A program made the position numbers and the translations under genes. A DNA stretch of 64,000 bases from Streptomyces chromofuscus (GTDB lineage: Bacteria > Actinomycetota > Actinomycetes > Streptomycetales > Streptomycetaceae): assembly GCF_015160875.1 (NCBI RefSeq), contig NZ_CP063374.1, positions 992,001 to 1,056,000 of the forward strand, in the 5' to 3' direction. Position 1 is the first letter of the stretch. Every line of letters starts with the position of its first letter. Under the pieces are notes generated by a model. The model did not search any database. It saw only the letters and a program-made list of their open reading frames with translations, and had not been told where the DNA came from. Shown here piece after piece: positions 33,946-41,832 of this stretch.

Positions 33946-34272
33946 TCACACCACGTGTCCGAGCGCGGCGATCACATCGGCCTTGTGCGGCTGCCCCGTG
34001 GCGCGCCGCACGATCCGGCCGTCGGCGTCCAGCACCAGCACGGTCGGGGTTCTGACGATGCCCAGGGCGCGCACGAGGTGCAGACGCGCCTCGGCGTCGA
34101 TCTCGACGTGCGTGACGCCGGGGACCAGTCGTGCCACCTCACCGAGGATGCGCCGGGTCGCCCGGCAGGGCGCGCAGAAGGCGCTGGAGAACTGCACCAG
34201 TGTGGCGCGCTCACCGAGTTCGGCACCCAGCTCGGCCGCGCCGAGCCGCTCGCCCTCGTCCCGCACGCGCAC
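33946..34272 (-). CDS. Thioredoxin-family protein
   Basis: 108 residues. The thioredoxin fold is complete with active site SSAFCAPCRATRRIL (CxxC at about 33-36), the cis-proline in VRTPTVLVLD and the C-terminal helix HKADVIAALG. The CAPC dipeptide differs from the general reductant CGPC, suggesting a specialised redox partner. GTG at 34272 is used; another GTG at 34266 is possible. It lies 67 bp upstream of the leader peptide on the same strand, and 106 bp from the divergent, broken DUF4395 gene. Thioredoxin and DUF4395 genes commonly sit together in Streptomyces. Confidence 0.85.
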   Translation of the reverse strand: MRVRDEGERLGAAELGAELGERATLVQFSSAFCAPCRATRRILGEVARLVPGVTHVEIDAEARLHLVRALGIVRTPTVLVLDADGRIVRRATGQPHKADVIAALGHVV

Positions 34273-34378
34273 CCACCACCCGTCCTGTCACTCGTTTCGT
34301 CCTGACCGGTACAAGCGTTATCGCGACCGCAACGATTCCCGCCCCCCGGGGGTCCTTTCGCTGCGGAATCCTGAGGTC

Positions 34379-34797
34379 ATGGAGATCGGCGTGAGGGGAC
34401 CACGCTTCGGGGCGGCCGTGACGAGCGCCGTTCTGACGGTCGTTCTGTTCACCCATAGCGCCTGGCTGCTGGCGGCGCAGACGCTGGTGTTCGCGTGGGG
34501 CGCGGGCGGGCGGCGTGGGCCACGCGCCGTACGGCTGGGCGTTCGACCATGTCGTACGGCGCCGGATCGCTCCGGCGGTGGAAGTTCGAGGCGTCCGAAC
34601 CGTCCCGGTTCGCCCAGGCGGTGGGGCTGGTGTTCGCCGGAGTCGGCCTGGTCGGCTACACGCTGGGGCCCGTCTGGCTGGGCGTGGCGGCGACCGGGGC
34701 CGCGCTCGCCGCCGCCTTCGTCAACGCGGTGTCGGGGTTCCGCGCGGCCTGCCGGATGTATCTGCTCGCTCGGCGGGTCGCCGTCCCAACGGAGTAA
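34379..34797 (+). pseudogene. DUF4395 membrane protein gene with two frameshifts
   Basis: The protein can be read in three successive frames: from ATG 34379 (MEIGVRGPRFGAAVTSAVLT to about FAWGAGGR, first two helices), then near 34510 a one-base shift into VGHAPYGWAFDHVVRRRIAP, then near 34575 another into WKFEASEPSRFAQAVGLVFA and the remaining helices, ending RRVAVPTE at 34797. Together these segments make a normal-length DUF4395 protein (about 138 residues) with an intact order of motifs. In the sequence as given, none of the frames is functional. Both shifts correspond to one extra base (or two missing) in GC-rich runs, so true decay and sequencing error are both possible. Confidence 0.75.
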
Positions 34798-34984
34798 AGG
34801 CGCCGCAAAAGCACGAGGTGGGCGGATACGCGGACGTGACGAGGATCTCGCCGCGCCCGGGCACCAGGACTGGCTACCCGCCCGTTCTTGGGGCACCATC
34901 TGCGAGATGCCGTAAACCTACGGCTGCGTAACTTTCTGGCCGGGAGCACTTTCCCGAGCGGAGCAGGAAGGGTCCACCCCGCCC

Positions 34985-35713
34985 ATGGCAGAACTCGTCT
35001 ACCGTCCCGTCGTCGGTCTCGCGCGGACCTTGTTCAAGGTCTGGGACCTGAAGATCGACTGCCAGGGGTCGCACAACATCCCGCGCGCGGGCGGCGCAGT
35101 GCTGGTGAGCAATCACATCAGCTATCTGGACTTCGTCTTCAACGGTCTGGCGGCGCTCCCGCAGAAGCGCCTGGTGCGCTTCATGGCGAAGGAGTCGGTC
35201 TTCCGCCACCGCGTCTCCGGTCCGCTGATGCGCGGCATGCGGCACATCCCGGTGGACCGCAAGCAGGGCGAGGCGGCCTATCGGCACGCTCTGGACTCGC
35301 TGCGCTCCGGCGAGATCGTCGGCGTGTTCCCGGAGGCCACGATCTCGCAGTCGTTCACCCTCAAGAGCTTCAAGTCGGGTGCGGCGCGCCTGGCTCAGGA
35401 GGCGGGCGTCCCGCTGATCCCGATGGCGGTGTGGGGCACGCAGCGGCTGTGGACCAAGGGCCACCCGCGCAACTTCAAGCGCAGCCACATCCCGGTCACG
35501 ATCCGGGTCGGCGAGGCCGTCGAAGCCCCTCGCGACCAGTACGCGGGCGCCATCACCCGCCGACTGCGCGAGCACGTCCAGGAGATGCTGGACGCGGCCC
35601 AGCGCGCCTACCCCGGTCGCCCCCGCGGCGCGGACGACACCTGGTGGCTCCCCGCCCACCTCGGCGGCACGGCCCCCACCCCGGAACAGGTCCGCGAGTC
35701 CGAGACCCGCTGA
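34985..35713 (+). CDS. 1-acyl-sn-glycerol-3-phosphate acyltransferase (PlsC family)
   Basis: 242 residues. The HX4D catalytic motif is NHISYLD (about 40-46); further blocks are RFMAKES, GGI-like MRHIPVDR and VGVFPEATISQS, followed by PLIPMAVWGTQRLW. These enzymes transfer an acyl chain to lysophosphatidic acid or related lipids at the inner face of the membrane. The ATG at 34985 is preceded by GCAGGAAGGG. It is not in an operon. Several PlsC paralogues are usual in Streptomyces, so the acceptor lipid is uncertain. Confidence 0.9.
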   Translation: MAELVYRPVVGLARTLFKVWDLKIDCQGSHNIPRAGGAVLVSNHISYLDFVFNGLAALPQKRLVRFMAKESVFRHRVSGPLMRGMRHIPVDRKQGEAAYRHALDSLRSGEIVGVFPEATISQSFTLKSFKSGAARLAQEAGVPLIPMAVWGTQRLWTKGHPRNFKRSHIPVTIRVGEAVEAPRDQYAGAITRRLREHVQEMLDAAQRAYPGRPRGADDTWWLPAHLGGTAPTPEQVRESETR

Positions 35714-35845
35714 CGGCCGCCCCGCGCGGCACGAACCGGCGCACGCGCCCGGCGCTTGCACCGCTGCCCCCGCCCCCTGGACGACCGGTCCACCCGCGGC
35801 TACGTTCCCGTACAGACCACGTCGCGGGGAGGGGGCCCGAGTTCC

Positions 35846-36068
35846 GTGCCGGCCGAAATCGCTGCGGGCGTGATCGTCGAAGCCGTCGCGGGAACCGCCC
35901 GGTGGCTCAAGCGCGAGTCGGCGGGCGCGGACGGCACAACAGGCTGTCGTGCGCTGGTTCGACACGTACCAGCTCTCCGCTCCGCCGGACGACGCCCTCG
36001 CACTGCCGGACGGTGTGCCCGCCCAGCCGGTTGAGGAAAGCGCGGCCGGCGCGTGGGCCTTGGCGTAG
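35846..36068 (+). pseudogene. Truncated 5' fragment of an unrecognised gene with one frameshift
   Basis: GTG 35846, after a GGGGAGGG run, begins MPAEIAAGVIVEAVAGTARW and reads sensibly to about 35935. One base later the frame continues as QQAVVRWFDTYQLSAPPDDA and then LPDGVPAQPVEESAAGAWALA before a stop at 36066. That stop lies inside DNA that reads on the other strand as the broken transglutaminase gene, so the 3' part has been lost at a junction near 36050. Charge and helix pattern suggest the N-terminus of a larger, perhaps NACHT-like, protein, but I cannot identify it. Confidence 0.5.
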
Positions 36069-36340
36069 CAGATGCCCGTGCGCCGCTCCAGGACGTCGGA
36101 CGCGCGCCAGGTGACACGGAGGTCGCCGGAGTCCTGGGAGTGCGGGACGGCGTCGCGCACGAACTCGAACGTCATCCGCGCACAGTCATACGAGTCTTCG
36201 GCCGATGCCGCCAACCGGGCAGCCGCCCTCCGCACCCGCGGATGATCGTGGTCGATGGCCTCGCCGGCAGCCAAGTAGGCGGTCAAGTCGGGGGTTTCCT
36301 GGATCAGCTCCGTGCCCGCAGAGCATAGAAACGCGATCAC
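36050..36340 (-). pseudogene. Transglutaminase-like protein, 3' truncated
   Basis: On the minus strand the sequence reads ETPDLTAYLAAGEAIDHDHP, then YDCARMTFEFVRDAVPHSQD and RASDVLERRTGICYAKAHA, the typical first half of small transglutaminase-like proteins; the catalytic cysteine is in GICYAKAHA. After that motif the sequence becomes the reverse of the neighbouring gene fragment, so the His and Asp of the triad are missing. The likely native start before ELIQETPDL reads ACG instead of ATG; the GTG at 36340 is only a frame opening. The gene is dead as it stands. Confidence 0.7.
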
Positions 36341-36396
36341 CCGAACGTCAATGACTCTTCAGATGACCGCATATCCATGCAATTTGTCGGTCGCGT

Positions 36397-37467
36397 CTAC
36401 CGCGCCATCTCCTCCTTGAGCGCCGCGACGAAGGCGTCGACGTCGTCCTCCGTGGTGTCGAAGGAGCACATCCAGCGCACGTCACCGGCGGCCTCGTCCC
36501 AGAAGTAGAACCGGAACCGCTTCTGCAGGCGCTCGCTCACGTCGTGCGGCAGCCGCGCGAAGACGGCGTTGGCCTGCACCGGGTAGAGCAGCTCGACGCC
36601 GTGCACCGCCCGTACGCCCTCGGCGAGCCGCTGGGCCATCTCGTTGGAGTGGCGGGCGTTGCGCAGCCACAGGTCCCCGGCGAGCAACGCCTCCAGCTGC
36701 ACCGACACGAAACGCATCTTGGAGGCGAGCTGCATGGACAGCTTGCGCAGGTGCTTCATGTGACTGACGGCGTCCTGGTTGACGACCACGACCGCCTCAC
36801 CGAACAGGGCGCCGTTCTTGGTGCCGCCCAGGGAGAGGATGTCGACGCCGGCCGCGTTGGTGAAGGTCCGCATCGGGACGTCCAGGGAGGCGGCGGCGTT
36901 GGCGAGGCGGGAGCCGTCCAGGTGGACCTTCATCCCGTGTGCGTGGGCGTGCTCGCAGATGGCGCGGATCTCGTCCGGCGTGTAGACCGTGCCGAGTTCC
37001 GTGGCCTGGGTGATGGACACGACCTGCGGCATCGCGCGGTGCTCGTCTTCCCAGCCCCAGGCCTGCTTGTCGATCAGCTCGGGGGTGAGCTTGCCGTCCG
37101 GCGTCGGCACGGTGAGCAGCTTCAGGCCGCCCATACGCTCGGGGGCGCCGCCCTCATCGACGTTGATGTGCGCGCTCTCGGCGCAGATCACCGCACCCCA
37201 GCGGTCGGTGACCGCCTGGAGGGCGACCACGTTGGCGCCGGTGCCGTTGAACACCGGGAACGCCTCCGCGGTGGCCCCGAAGTGGCTGCGGACGACACGC
37301 TGGAGATTGTCGGTGTACGCGTCCCCGCCGTACGCGACCTGGTGCCCGCCGTTGGCCACGGCCAGGGCGGCGAGCACCTCCGGATGCACTCCGGCGTAGT
37401 TGTCACTGGCGAAACCGCGGACCTCCGGGTCGTGATGGCGACGCGCGTCGGTCTTCGGGGGATTCAC
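36397..37467 (-). CDS. ltaE: Low-specificity L-threonine aldolase (PLP)
   Basis: 356 residues from GTG 37467, which overlaps the SDR stop (GTGA). Fold-type I PLP enzyme: FASDNYAGVHPEVLAAL, FNGTGANVVALQ, SAHINVDEGGAPE, HLDGSRLANAA and the PLP lysine in LSLGGTKNGALFGE. It splits threonine or allo-threonine to glycine and acetaldehyde, or related beta-hydroxy amino acids. It is the last gene of a tightly overlapping DUF6421-SDR-aldolase operon, which suggests work on a beta-hydroxy amino acid in concert with the SDR enzyme rather than general glycine supply. That link is inference. Confidence 0.9.
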   Translation of the reverse strand: MNPPKTDARRHHDPEVRGFASDNYAGVHPEVLAALAVANGGHQVAYGGDAYTDNLQRVVRSHFGATAEAFPVFNGTGANVVALQAVTDRWGAVICAESAHINVDEGGAPERMGGLKLLTVPTPDGKLTPELIDKQAWGWEDEHRAMPQVVSITQATELGTVYTPDEIRAICEHAHAHGMKVHLDGSRLANAAASLDVPMRTFTNAAGVDILSLGGTKNGALFGEAVVVVNQDAVSHMKHLRKLSMQLASKMRFVSVQLEALLAGDLWLRNARHSNEMAQRLAEGVRAVHGVELLYPVQANAVFARLPHDVSERLQKRFRFYFWDEAAGDVRWMCSFDTTEDDVDAFVAALKEEMAR

Positions 37468-38258
37468 GGCTTCTCGGTGAGCCACAGACGTTGTCCGTTC
37501 ACTTCGGCGGCGGGCTTGTCCCAGACACCGGCGATCGCCTCCGCCAGATCCTCGACGTCGGTGAAGCCCGCGAACTTCGCGTGGGGCCGGTCGGCGCGCA
37601 TGGCCTCGTGCACCAGTGCCTTCACCACCAGGATGGCAGCCGCCGCGTTCGGCCCCTGCTCGCCCCCGGCCTTGGCGAAGTAGTCGGCCATGGCCAGGGT
37701 CCACGCCTCGGCTGCGGCCTTCGCGGCGGCGTACGCGGCGTTGCCCGCGGTGGGCTTGCTGGCGCCCGCGGCGCTGATCAGCACGTACCGGCCGCGGTCG
37801 CTGCGCTGGAGCGCCTCGTGGAAGGCGAGGGAGGTGTGCTGGACGGTGCGGATGAGCAGCAGCTCCAGCAGGTCCCAGTCGTCGAGCCGCGTCTTGGTGA
37901 AGGTCTCGCTGCCACGCCAGCCGCCCACCAGGTGGACCAGGCCGTCCACGCGCCCGAAGTCCTTCTCGATGCGGCCGGCCCACTCCTCGGCGGCCTTCAG
38001 ATCGAGCAGGTCGACGGTGTCACCGACGACGGTGGCGCCGCCGTGCGCGTAGCTGGCCGCGTCCACGGCCTCCGCCAGGCGCTCCGGGTCGTTGTCCGAT
38101 CCGACGACGATCGCGCCCGCTTCGGCCAGCCGGTGCAGCGTCGCCCGGCCTGCGGGTCCGCCCGCGCCGGCCACTGCGATCACCGCACCGCTGAGAGCCC
38201 CGTTCCCCACCATGTTCCTCGCCTCCTGAGCAGTGTCGCCGGTGTCGCGGTCGCTCAC
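37464..38258 (-). CDS. Short-chain dehydrogenase/reductase
   Basis: 264 residues. The nucleotide-binding turn is AVAGAGGPAGRATLHRLAEAG, a variant of TGxxxGxG; the acidic SDNDPERL suggests NAD preference. The catalytic serine is in YVLISAAGASKPT and the YxxxK pair is in NAAYAAAKAAAEAW. It oxidises or reduces a hydroxyl/keto group. Both ends overlap neighbours: its ATG overlaps the DUF6421 stop (ATGA at 38255-38258) and its stop overlaps the aldolase start. The GGxG spacing and the ending NGQRLWLTEKP are typical of a conserved Streptomyces orthologue group with no assigned substrate. Confidence 0.88.
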   Translation of the reverse strand: MSDRDTGDTAQEARNMVGNGALSGAVIAVAGAGGPAGRATLHRLAEAGAIVVGSDNDPERLAEAVDAASYAHGGATVVGDTVDLLDLKAAEEWAGRIEKDFGRVDGLVHLVGGWRGSETFTKTRLDDWDLLELLLIRTVQHTSLAFHEALQRSDRGRYVLISAAGASKPTAGNAAYAAAKAAAEAWTLAMADYFAKAGGEQGPNAAAAILVVKALVHEAMRADRPHAKFAGFTDVEDLAEAIAGVWDKPAAEVNGQRLWLTEKP

Positions 38259-39652
38259 GCGGCCACCCGTTCGGCGGTGTCCGCCGTGATGCCCTTGGTG
38301 GAGGCAATCACGTTCTTGAGCTTCTTGGACAGCGCCTCATAGAACATGCTCAGCGGAAACTCGTCCGGAAGCACGTCATCGACCAGCTTGCGCGGCGGCT
38401 GGGTCAGGTCCAGGGCGTCGGGGCCCTTGGCCCACTTGGAGCCCGGGTGCGGGGCGAGGTAGGTGGAGACCAGCTCGTACCCGGCGAACCAGTGCACGAG
38501 CTTCGGGCGGTCGATGCCGTCCCGGTAGAGCTTCTCGATCTCGGCGCACAGCTGGTTGGTGACCTGCGGCGCGCGCTCCCAGTCGATGGACAGCTTGTTG
38601 TCGGTCCAGCGGACCACGTCGTGCTTGTGCAGGTGGGCGAAGAGCAGCTGGCCGCCGAGACCGTCGTAGTTGCGGACCCGCTCGCCGGTGACCGGGAAGC
38701 GGAACATGCGGTCGAACAGGACCGCGTACTGCACGTCACGGGCCTGCGGGACGCCTTCGCCGGCCAGCTTCACGGCCTCCTTGAAGGCGGTGAGGTCGCA
38801 GCGCAGCTCCTCCAGGCCGTACATCCAGAACGGCTGGCGCTGCTTGATCATGAACGGGTCGAACGGCAGGTCGCCGTGGCTGTGCGTGCGGTCGTGGACC
38901 ATGTCCCACAGCACGAAGGCCTCTTCGCAGCGCTTCTGGTCGTGGACCATGGCGGCGATGTCCTCGGGCAGCTCCAGCCCCAGCAGGCCGACGGCGGCCT
39001 CGGTGACCCGGCGGAAGCGGGCCGCCTCGCGGTCGCAGAAGATGCCGCCCCAGGTGAAGCGCTCGGGGGCCTCGCGCACGGCGATCGTCTCGGGGAAGAG
39101 GACGGCGGAGTTCGTGTCGTACCCGGCCGTGAAGTCCTCGAAGGTGATGCCGCAGAACAGCGGGTTGTCGTAGCGGGTGCGCTCCAGCTCGGCCAGCCAG
39201 TCCGGCCAGACCATGCGCAGGACGACCGCTTCGAGGTTGCGGTCGGGGTTGCCGTTCTGCGTGTACATCGGGAAGACGACCAGGTGCTGGAGGCCGTCCT
39301 GGCGGTCGGCGGCGGGCTGGAACGCGAGCAGCGAGTCCAGGAAGTCCGGCACCTCGAAGCCGCCGTCGGCCCAGCGGCGCAGGTCCCGCACGAGGGCCCC
39401 GTGGTAGGCGGCGTCGTGGGGCAGCAGCGGGGAGAGCTCCTCGACGGCGTCGACGACGCGGCGTACGGCCAGTTCGGCCTCCGAGCGGTCCGGGGCGCCC
39501 TCGGCGTCGAAGTCGATCGACCCGTCCTTGGTCTGCCATGGCCGGACCCGCTCCACGGCATCCTTGAGCACGGGCCACGCCGGGTGCTCCACCACCCTGG
39601 TCACGGGAGGAACCTTCGCCTCCGAACCCACCTGCACAAGAATTTCCGTCAT
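38255..39652 (-). CDS. DUF6421 family protein, first gene of three-gene operon
   Basis: 465 residues, soluble, no signal peptide. I recognise it as the DUF6421 family, which has no known activity. Visible conserved-looking segments include VVFPMYTQNGNPDRNLEAVV, FEDFTAGYDTNSAVLFPET, a histidine-rich WDMVHDRTHSHGDLPFDPFM that could bind a metal, and FDRMFRFPVTGERVRNYDG. The ATG at 39652 follows GTGGAGGATGGGAC. It overlaps the SDR gene by four bases, so all three proteins are made in proportion and probably act in one pathway. The promoter holds a CGTAT/ATACG palindrome. Confidence 0.82.
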   Translation of the reverse strand: MTEILVQVGSEAKVPPVTRVVEHPAWPVLKDAVERVRPWQTKDGSIDFDAEGAPDRSEAELAVRRVVDAVEELSPLLPHDAAYHGALVRDLRRWADGGFEVPDFLDSLLAFQPAADRQDGLQHLVVFPMYTQNGNPDRNLEAVVLRMVWPDWLAELERTRYDNPLFCGITFEDFTAGYDTNSAVLFPETIAVREAPERFTWGGIFCDREAARFRRVTEAAVGLLGLELPEDIAAMVHDQKRCEEAFVLWDMVHDRTHSHGDLPFDPFMIKQRQPFWMYGLEELRCDLTAFKEAVKLAGEGVPQARDVQYAVLFDRMFRFPVTGERVRNYDGLGGQLLFAHLHKHDVVRWTDNKLSIDWERAPQVTNQLCAEIEKLYRDGIDRPKLVHWFAGYELVSTYLAPHPGSKWAKGPDALDLTQPPRKLVDDVLPDEFPLSMFYEALSKKLKNVIASTKGITADTAERVAA

Positions 39653-39689
39653 GTCCCATCCTCCACGGGAGAACCTCGCGTAAGGAGAC

Positions 39690-39701
39690 CGTATACATAC
39701 G
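39690..39701 (-). promoter_or_regulatory. Palindrome in DUF6421 operon promoter
   Basis: CGTATACATACG (arms CGTAT and ATACG around AC) lies about 40 bases before the DUF6421 start codon on the minus strand. It may be an operator or may include the -10 box; A/T-rich DNA continues to about 39745. Confidence 0.4.
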
Positions 39702-39901
39702 AGGTTTCACCCAGCAAGGGGGCCCTCGGGAAATTATTCTGCGACACCCCCACCTTCACCGCACTTTTTCCTGCGGGCAACGGGGAAGGCGCGGGCGGAT
39801 CTCCCCGCCGCCACCTCTCCCCGGCACGCCCTCGGGCGGCTACGGTCCACAAGGGGCCTCGGTGGCCCCCACCGCCGCCGTCGACGGAAGCGAGTCGAAC
39901 C

Positions 39902-40585
39902 TTGAACTTCCTCACCATCGGGCACCGCGGAGTCATGGGTGTCGAACCCGAGAACACCCTCCGGTCCTTTGTCGCCGCCCAGGAGGCCGGACTCGACGCG
40001 ATCGAACTCGACCTCCATCTGAGCAAGGACGGGGCCCTCGTCGTCATGCACGACACCGACGTGGACCGTACGACGGACGGCTCCGGGCCGATCGCCGAGA
40101 AGACCCTCGCCGAACTGCGCGCCCTGGACGCCGGCCGGGGCGAACGCGTCCCGGTGTTCGAGGAGGTTGTGGACGCGGTCCGGGCGCCGCTGCAGGCCGA
40201 GATCAAGGACGTGCAGGCGGCGAGGGCGCTCGCCGCCGTACTGCGGGAGCGCGACCTGGCCGGCCGGGTCGAGGTGTCCTCGTTCCACGACGAGGCGATC
40301 GCCGAGACCGCCCGGCTGGTGCCCGGCGTACGCACCGCGCTCGTCGCGAGCCGGTACGGCACGGACGTCGTGGAACGCGCCGTCGAGGCCGGTGCGGCGA
40401 CCGTCTGCCTCGACATCCGGCGGCTCACCCTGGAGATCGTCGAGCACGCGCGCGCGGCGGGCCTGCGGATCATCGGCTGGGTGGTCAACACGCAGGAGAA
40501 CCTGCGCCTGGTACGGGCGCTGGAACTGGACGGCGCGACGACCGACTACCCGGAGATCAAGCGCACCGGCCGGTTCACGGCATAG
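39902..40585 (+). CDS. Glycerophosphodiester phosphodiesterase
   Basis: 227 residues beginning at a TTG (39902), because the protein homology starts at NFLTIGHRG and no ATG or GTG is in frame nearby; GGAAGCGAG is the likely ribosome site. GDPD motifs: GHRGVMGVEPENTLRSF, ELDLHLSKDGALVVMHD, DRTTDGSG, LQAEIKD, SSFHDEAI and GWVVNT. It hydrolyses glycerophosphodiesters to glycerol 3-phosphate and an alcohol, here inside the cell since no signal peptide is seen. It ends four bases from the convergent GNAT gene, without a terminator between. Confidence 0.9.
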   Translation: MNFLTIGHRGVMGVEPENTLRSFVAAQEAGLDAIELDLHLSKDGALVVMHDTDVDRTTDGSGPIAEKTLAELRALDAGRGERVPVFEEVVDAVRAPLQAEIKDVQAARALAAVLRERDLAGRVEVSSFHDEAIAETARLVPGVRTALVASRYGTDVVERAVEAGAATVCLDIRRLTLEIVEHARAAGLRIIGWVVNTQENLRLVRALELDGATTDYPEIKRTGRFTA

Positions 40586-40588
40586 GGG

Positions 40589-41131
40589 CTACGCGAGTTC
40601 CTTCACCAGCAGTTCGAACTGAAGGTCGTCGCGCTGCGGGATGCCGAACCGCTCGTCGCCGTAGGGGAAGGGGGTCATCCGTCCCGTACGACGGTAGCCG
40701 CGCCGCTCGTACCAGGCGATGAGGTCCTCGCGCACGGAGATCACGGTCATGTGCATCTCCGTGGCGCCCCATTCCGCGCGGACCCGCCGCTCCGCCTCCG
40801 CGATGATGCTCTTGCCGAGGCCGGAGCCCTGGAGCCGGGGGCTGACCGCGAACATGCCGAAATAGGCGTGCGCGCCACGGCGTTCGAGCTGGCAGCAGGC
40901 GACGACGGCGCCGTCCCGCTCCGCCGTCAGCAGCCTGCTGTCCGGCGCCTTGATCACGGTCAGCACACCCTCCGGGTCGGTCCGCTGCCCCTGCAGGATG
41001 TCCGCCTCGGTGGTCCACCCGGCCCGGCTGGAGTCGCCCCGGTACGCCGACTGGATCAGCGCCACCAGCGTGTCCACGTCGGTGTCGATGGCGTCGCGGA
41101 AGGTCAGTCCGTGGGCGGTGGCGCTGTCCAT
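40589..41131 (-). CDS. GNAT-family N-acetyltransferase
   Basis: 180 residues from ATG 41131. The acetyl-CoA loop is SPRLQGSGLGKSIIAEAERR; the preceding strand AYFGMFAVSP and the late LIAWYERRGYRRTGR complete the GNAT fold. Acceptor unknown. It is divergent from a VOC gene 75 bp away and convergent with the GDPD gene. Confidence 0.88.
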   Translation of the reverse strand: MDSATAHGLTFRDAIDTDVDTLVALIQSAYRGDSSRAGWTTEADILQGQRTDPEGVLTVIKAPDSRLLTAERDGAVVACCQLERRGAHAYFGMFAVSPRLQGSGLGKSIIAEAERRVRAEWGATEMHMTVISVREDLIAWYERRGYRRTGRMTPFPYGDERFGIPQRDDLQFELLVKELA

Positions 41132-41205
41132 GGGGGGTGTCTCTCCGATTTTCCGGCGCGGCTGGGACATCGACGAGCGTAATCCTGCCACTAGGCTCCG
41201 GGTGC

Positions 41206-41598
41206 ATGGTGCACGTACTGAGCGGCCGGATCCTGCTCCGCCCCACCGACCCCGAGCGGTCCCGTGTCTTCTACGGCGAGCAGCTGGGCCTCGCCGTCTA
41301 CCGCGAGTTCGGCACGGGGCCGGAACGCGGCACCGTGTACTTCATCGGCGGCGGCCACCTGGAGGTCTCCGGCCGCTCCGAGACCCCGCCGTCCCCGGCG
41401 GTACGGCTGTGGCTCCAGGTCGAGGACGTGTCCGCCGCGCACGACGAACTGCGCGGCAAGGGCGTGGAGATCGTCCGGCCGCCGGTCCGGGAGCCGTGGG
41501 GGCTGATCGAGATGTGGATCGCGGATCCCGACGGCGTGCCGATCGTGCTGGTGGAGGTGCCGGCCGAGCACCCGATCCGGTACCGGCCGGGCATCTGA
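41206..41598 (+). CDS. VOC-family (glyoxalase/dioxygenase fold) protein
   Basis: 130 residues. One VOC domain: RILLRPTDPERSRVFYGEQLGLAVYREFG, TVYFIGGGHLEVS, VRLWLQVEDVSAAHDELRGKGVEIVRPP, and WGLIEMWIADPDGVPIVLVE. The last block carries the usual Glu/Asp metal-site region. TAGGCT at 41192-41197 is a possible -10 very close to the ATG. Function could be antibiotic binding, lyase or dioxygenase; not resolved. Confidence 0.87.
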   Translation: MVHVLSGRILLRPTDPERSRVFYGEQLGLAVYREFGTGPERGTVYFIGGGHLEVSGRSETPPSPAVRLWLQVEDVSAAHDELRGKGVEIVRPPVREPWGLIEMWIADPDGVPIVLVEVPAEHPIRYRPGI

Positions 41599-41832
41599 CG
41601 ACGTCTCACGCCGGGCGGCGCTCCCGGCGCGGTGCAGGTCGGCTCCCGCGATCACGAGTGCCGGTGGCCGCTGTCAGTGGCCGGGACCAGTGCCGCGGCA
41701 GGCAACGTTTTGCCCGGCAAGGAGCGGCGTCCGGTGCGTGCTCTCGGCGTGCCGGGCGGCGCGACGGGGTGAACGTCGCCTGTCGCGGCACTAGCGTGCT
41801 GGTGGAGGTCCTCGCTGCGGAAGGAACGTCCG

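Noticed and set aside
33946-34797. Thioredoxin and DUF4395 genes as one intact operon
   Set aside because: They are divergent, and DUF4395 is frameshifted.
34874-36340. 488-codon minus-strand frame including the transglutaminase start
   Set aside because: Beyond the first ~97 codons it is antisense to the acyltransferase gene and another fragment.
38447-40585. Long plus-strand frame ending as the GDPD protein
   Set aside because: Upstream part is antisense to DUF6421; GDPD homology begins at the TTG at 39902.
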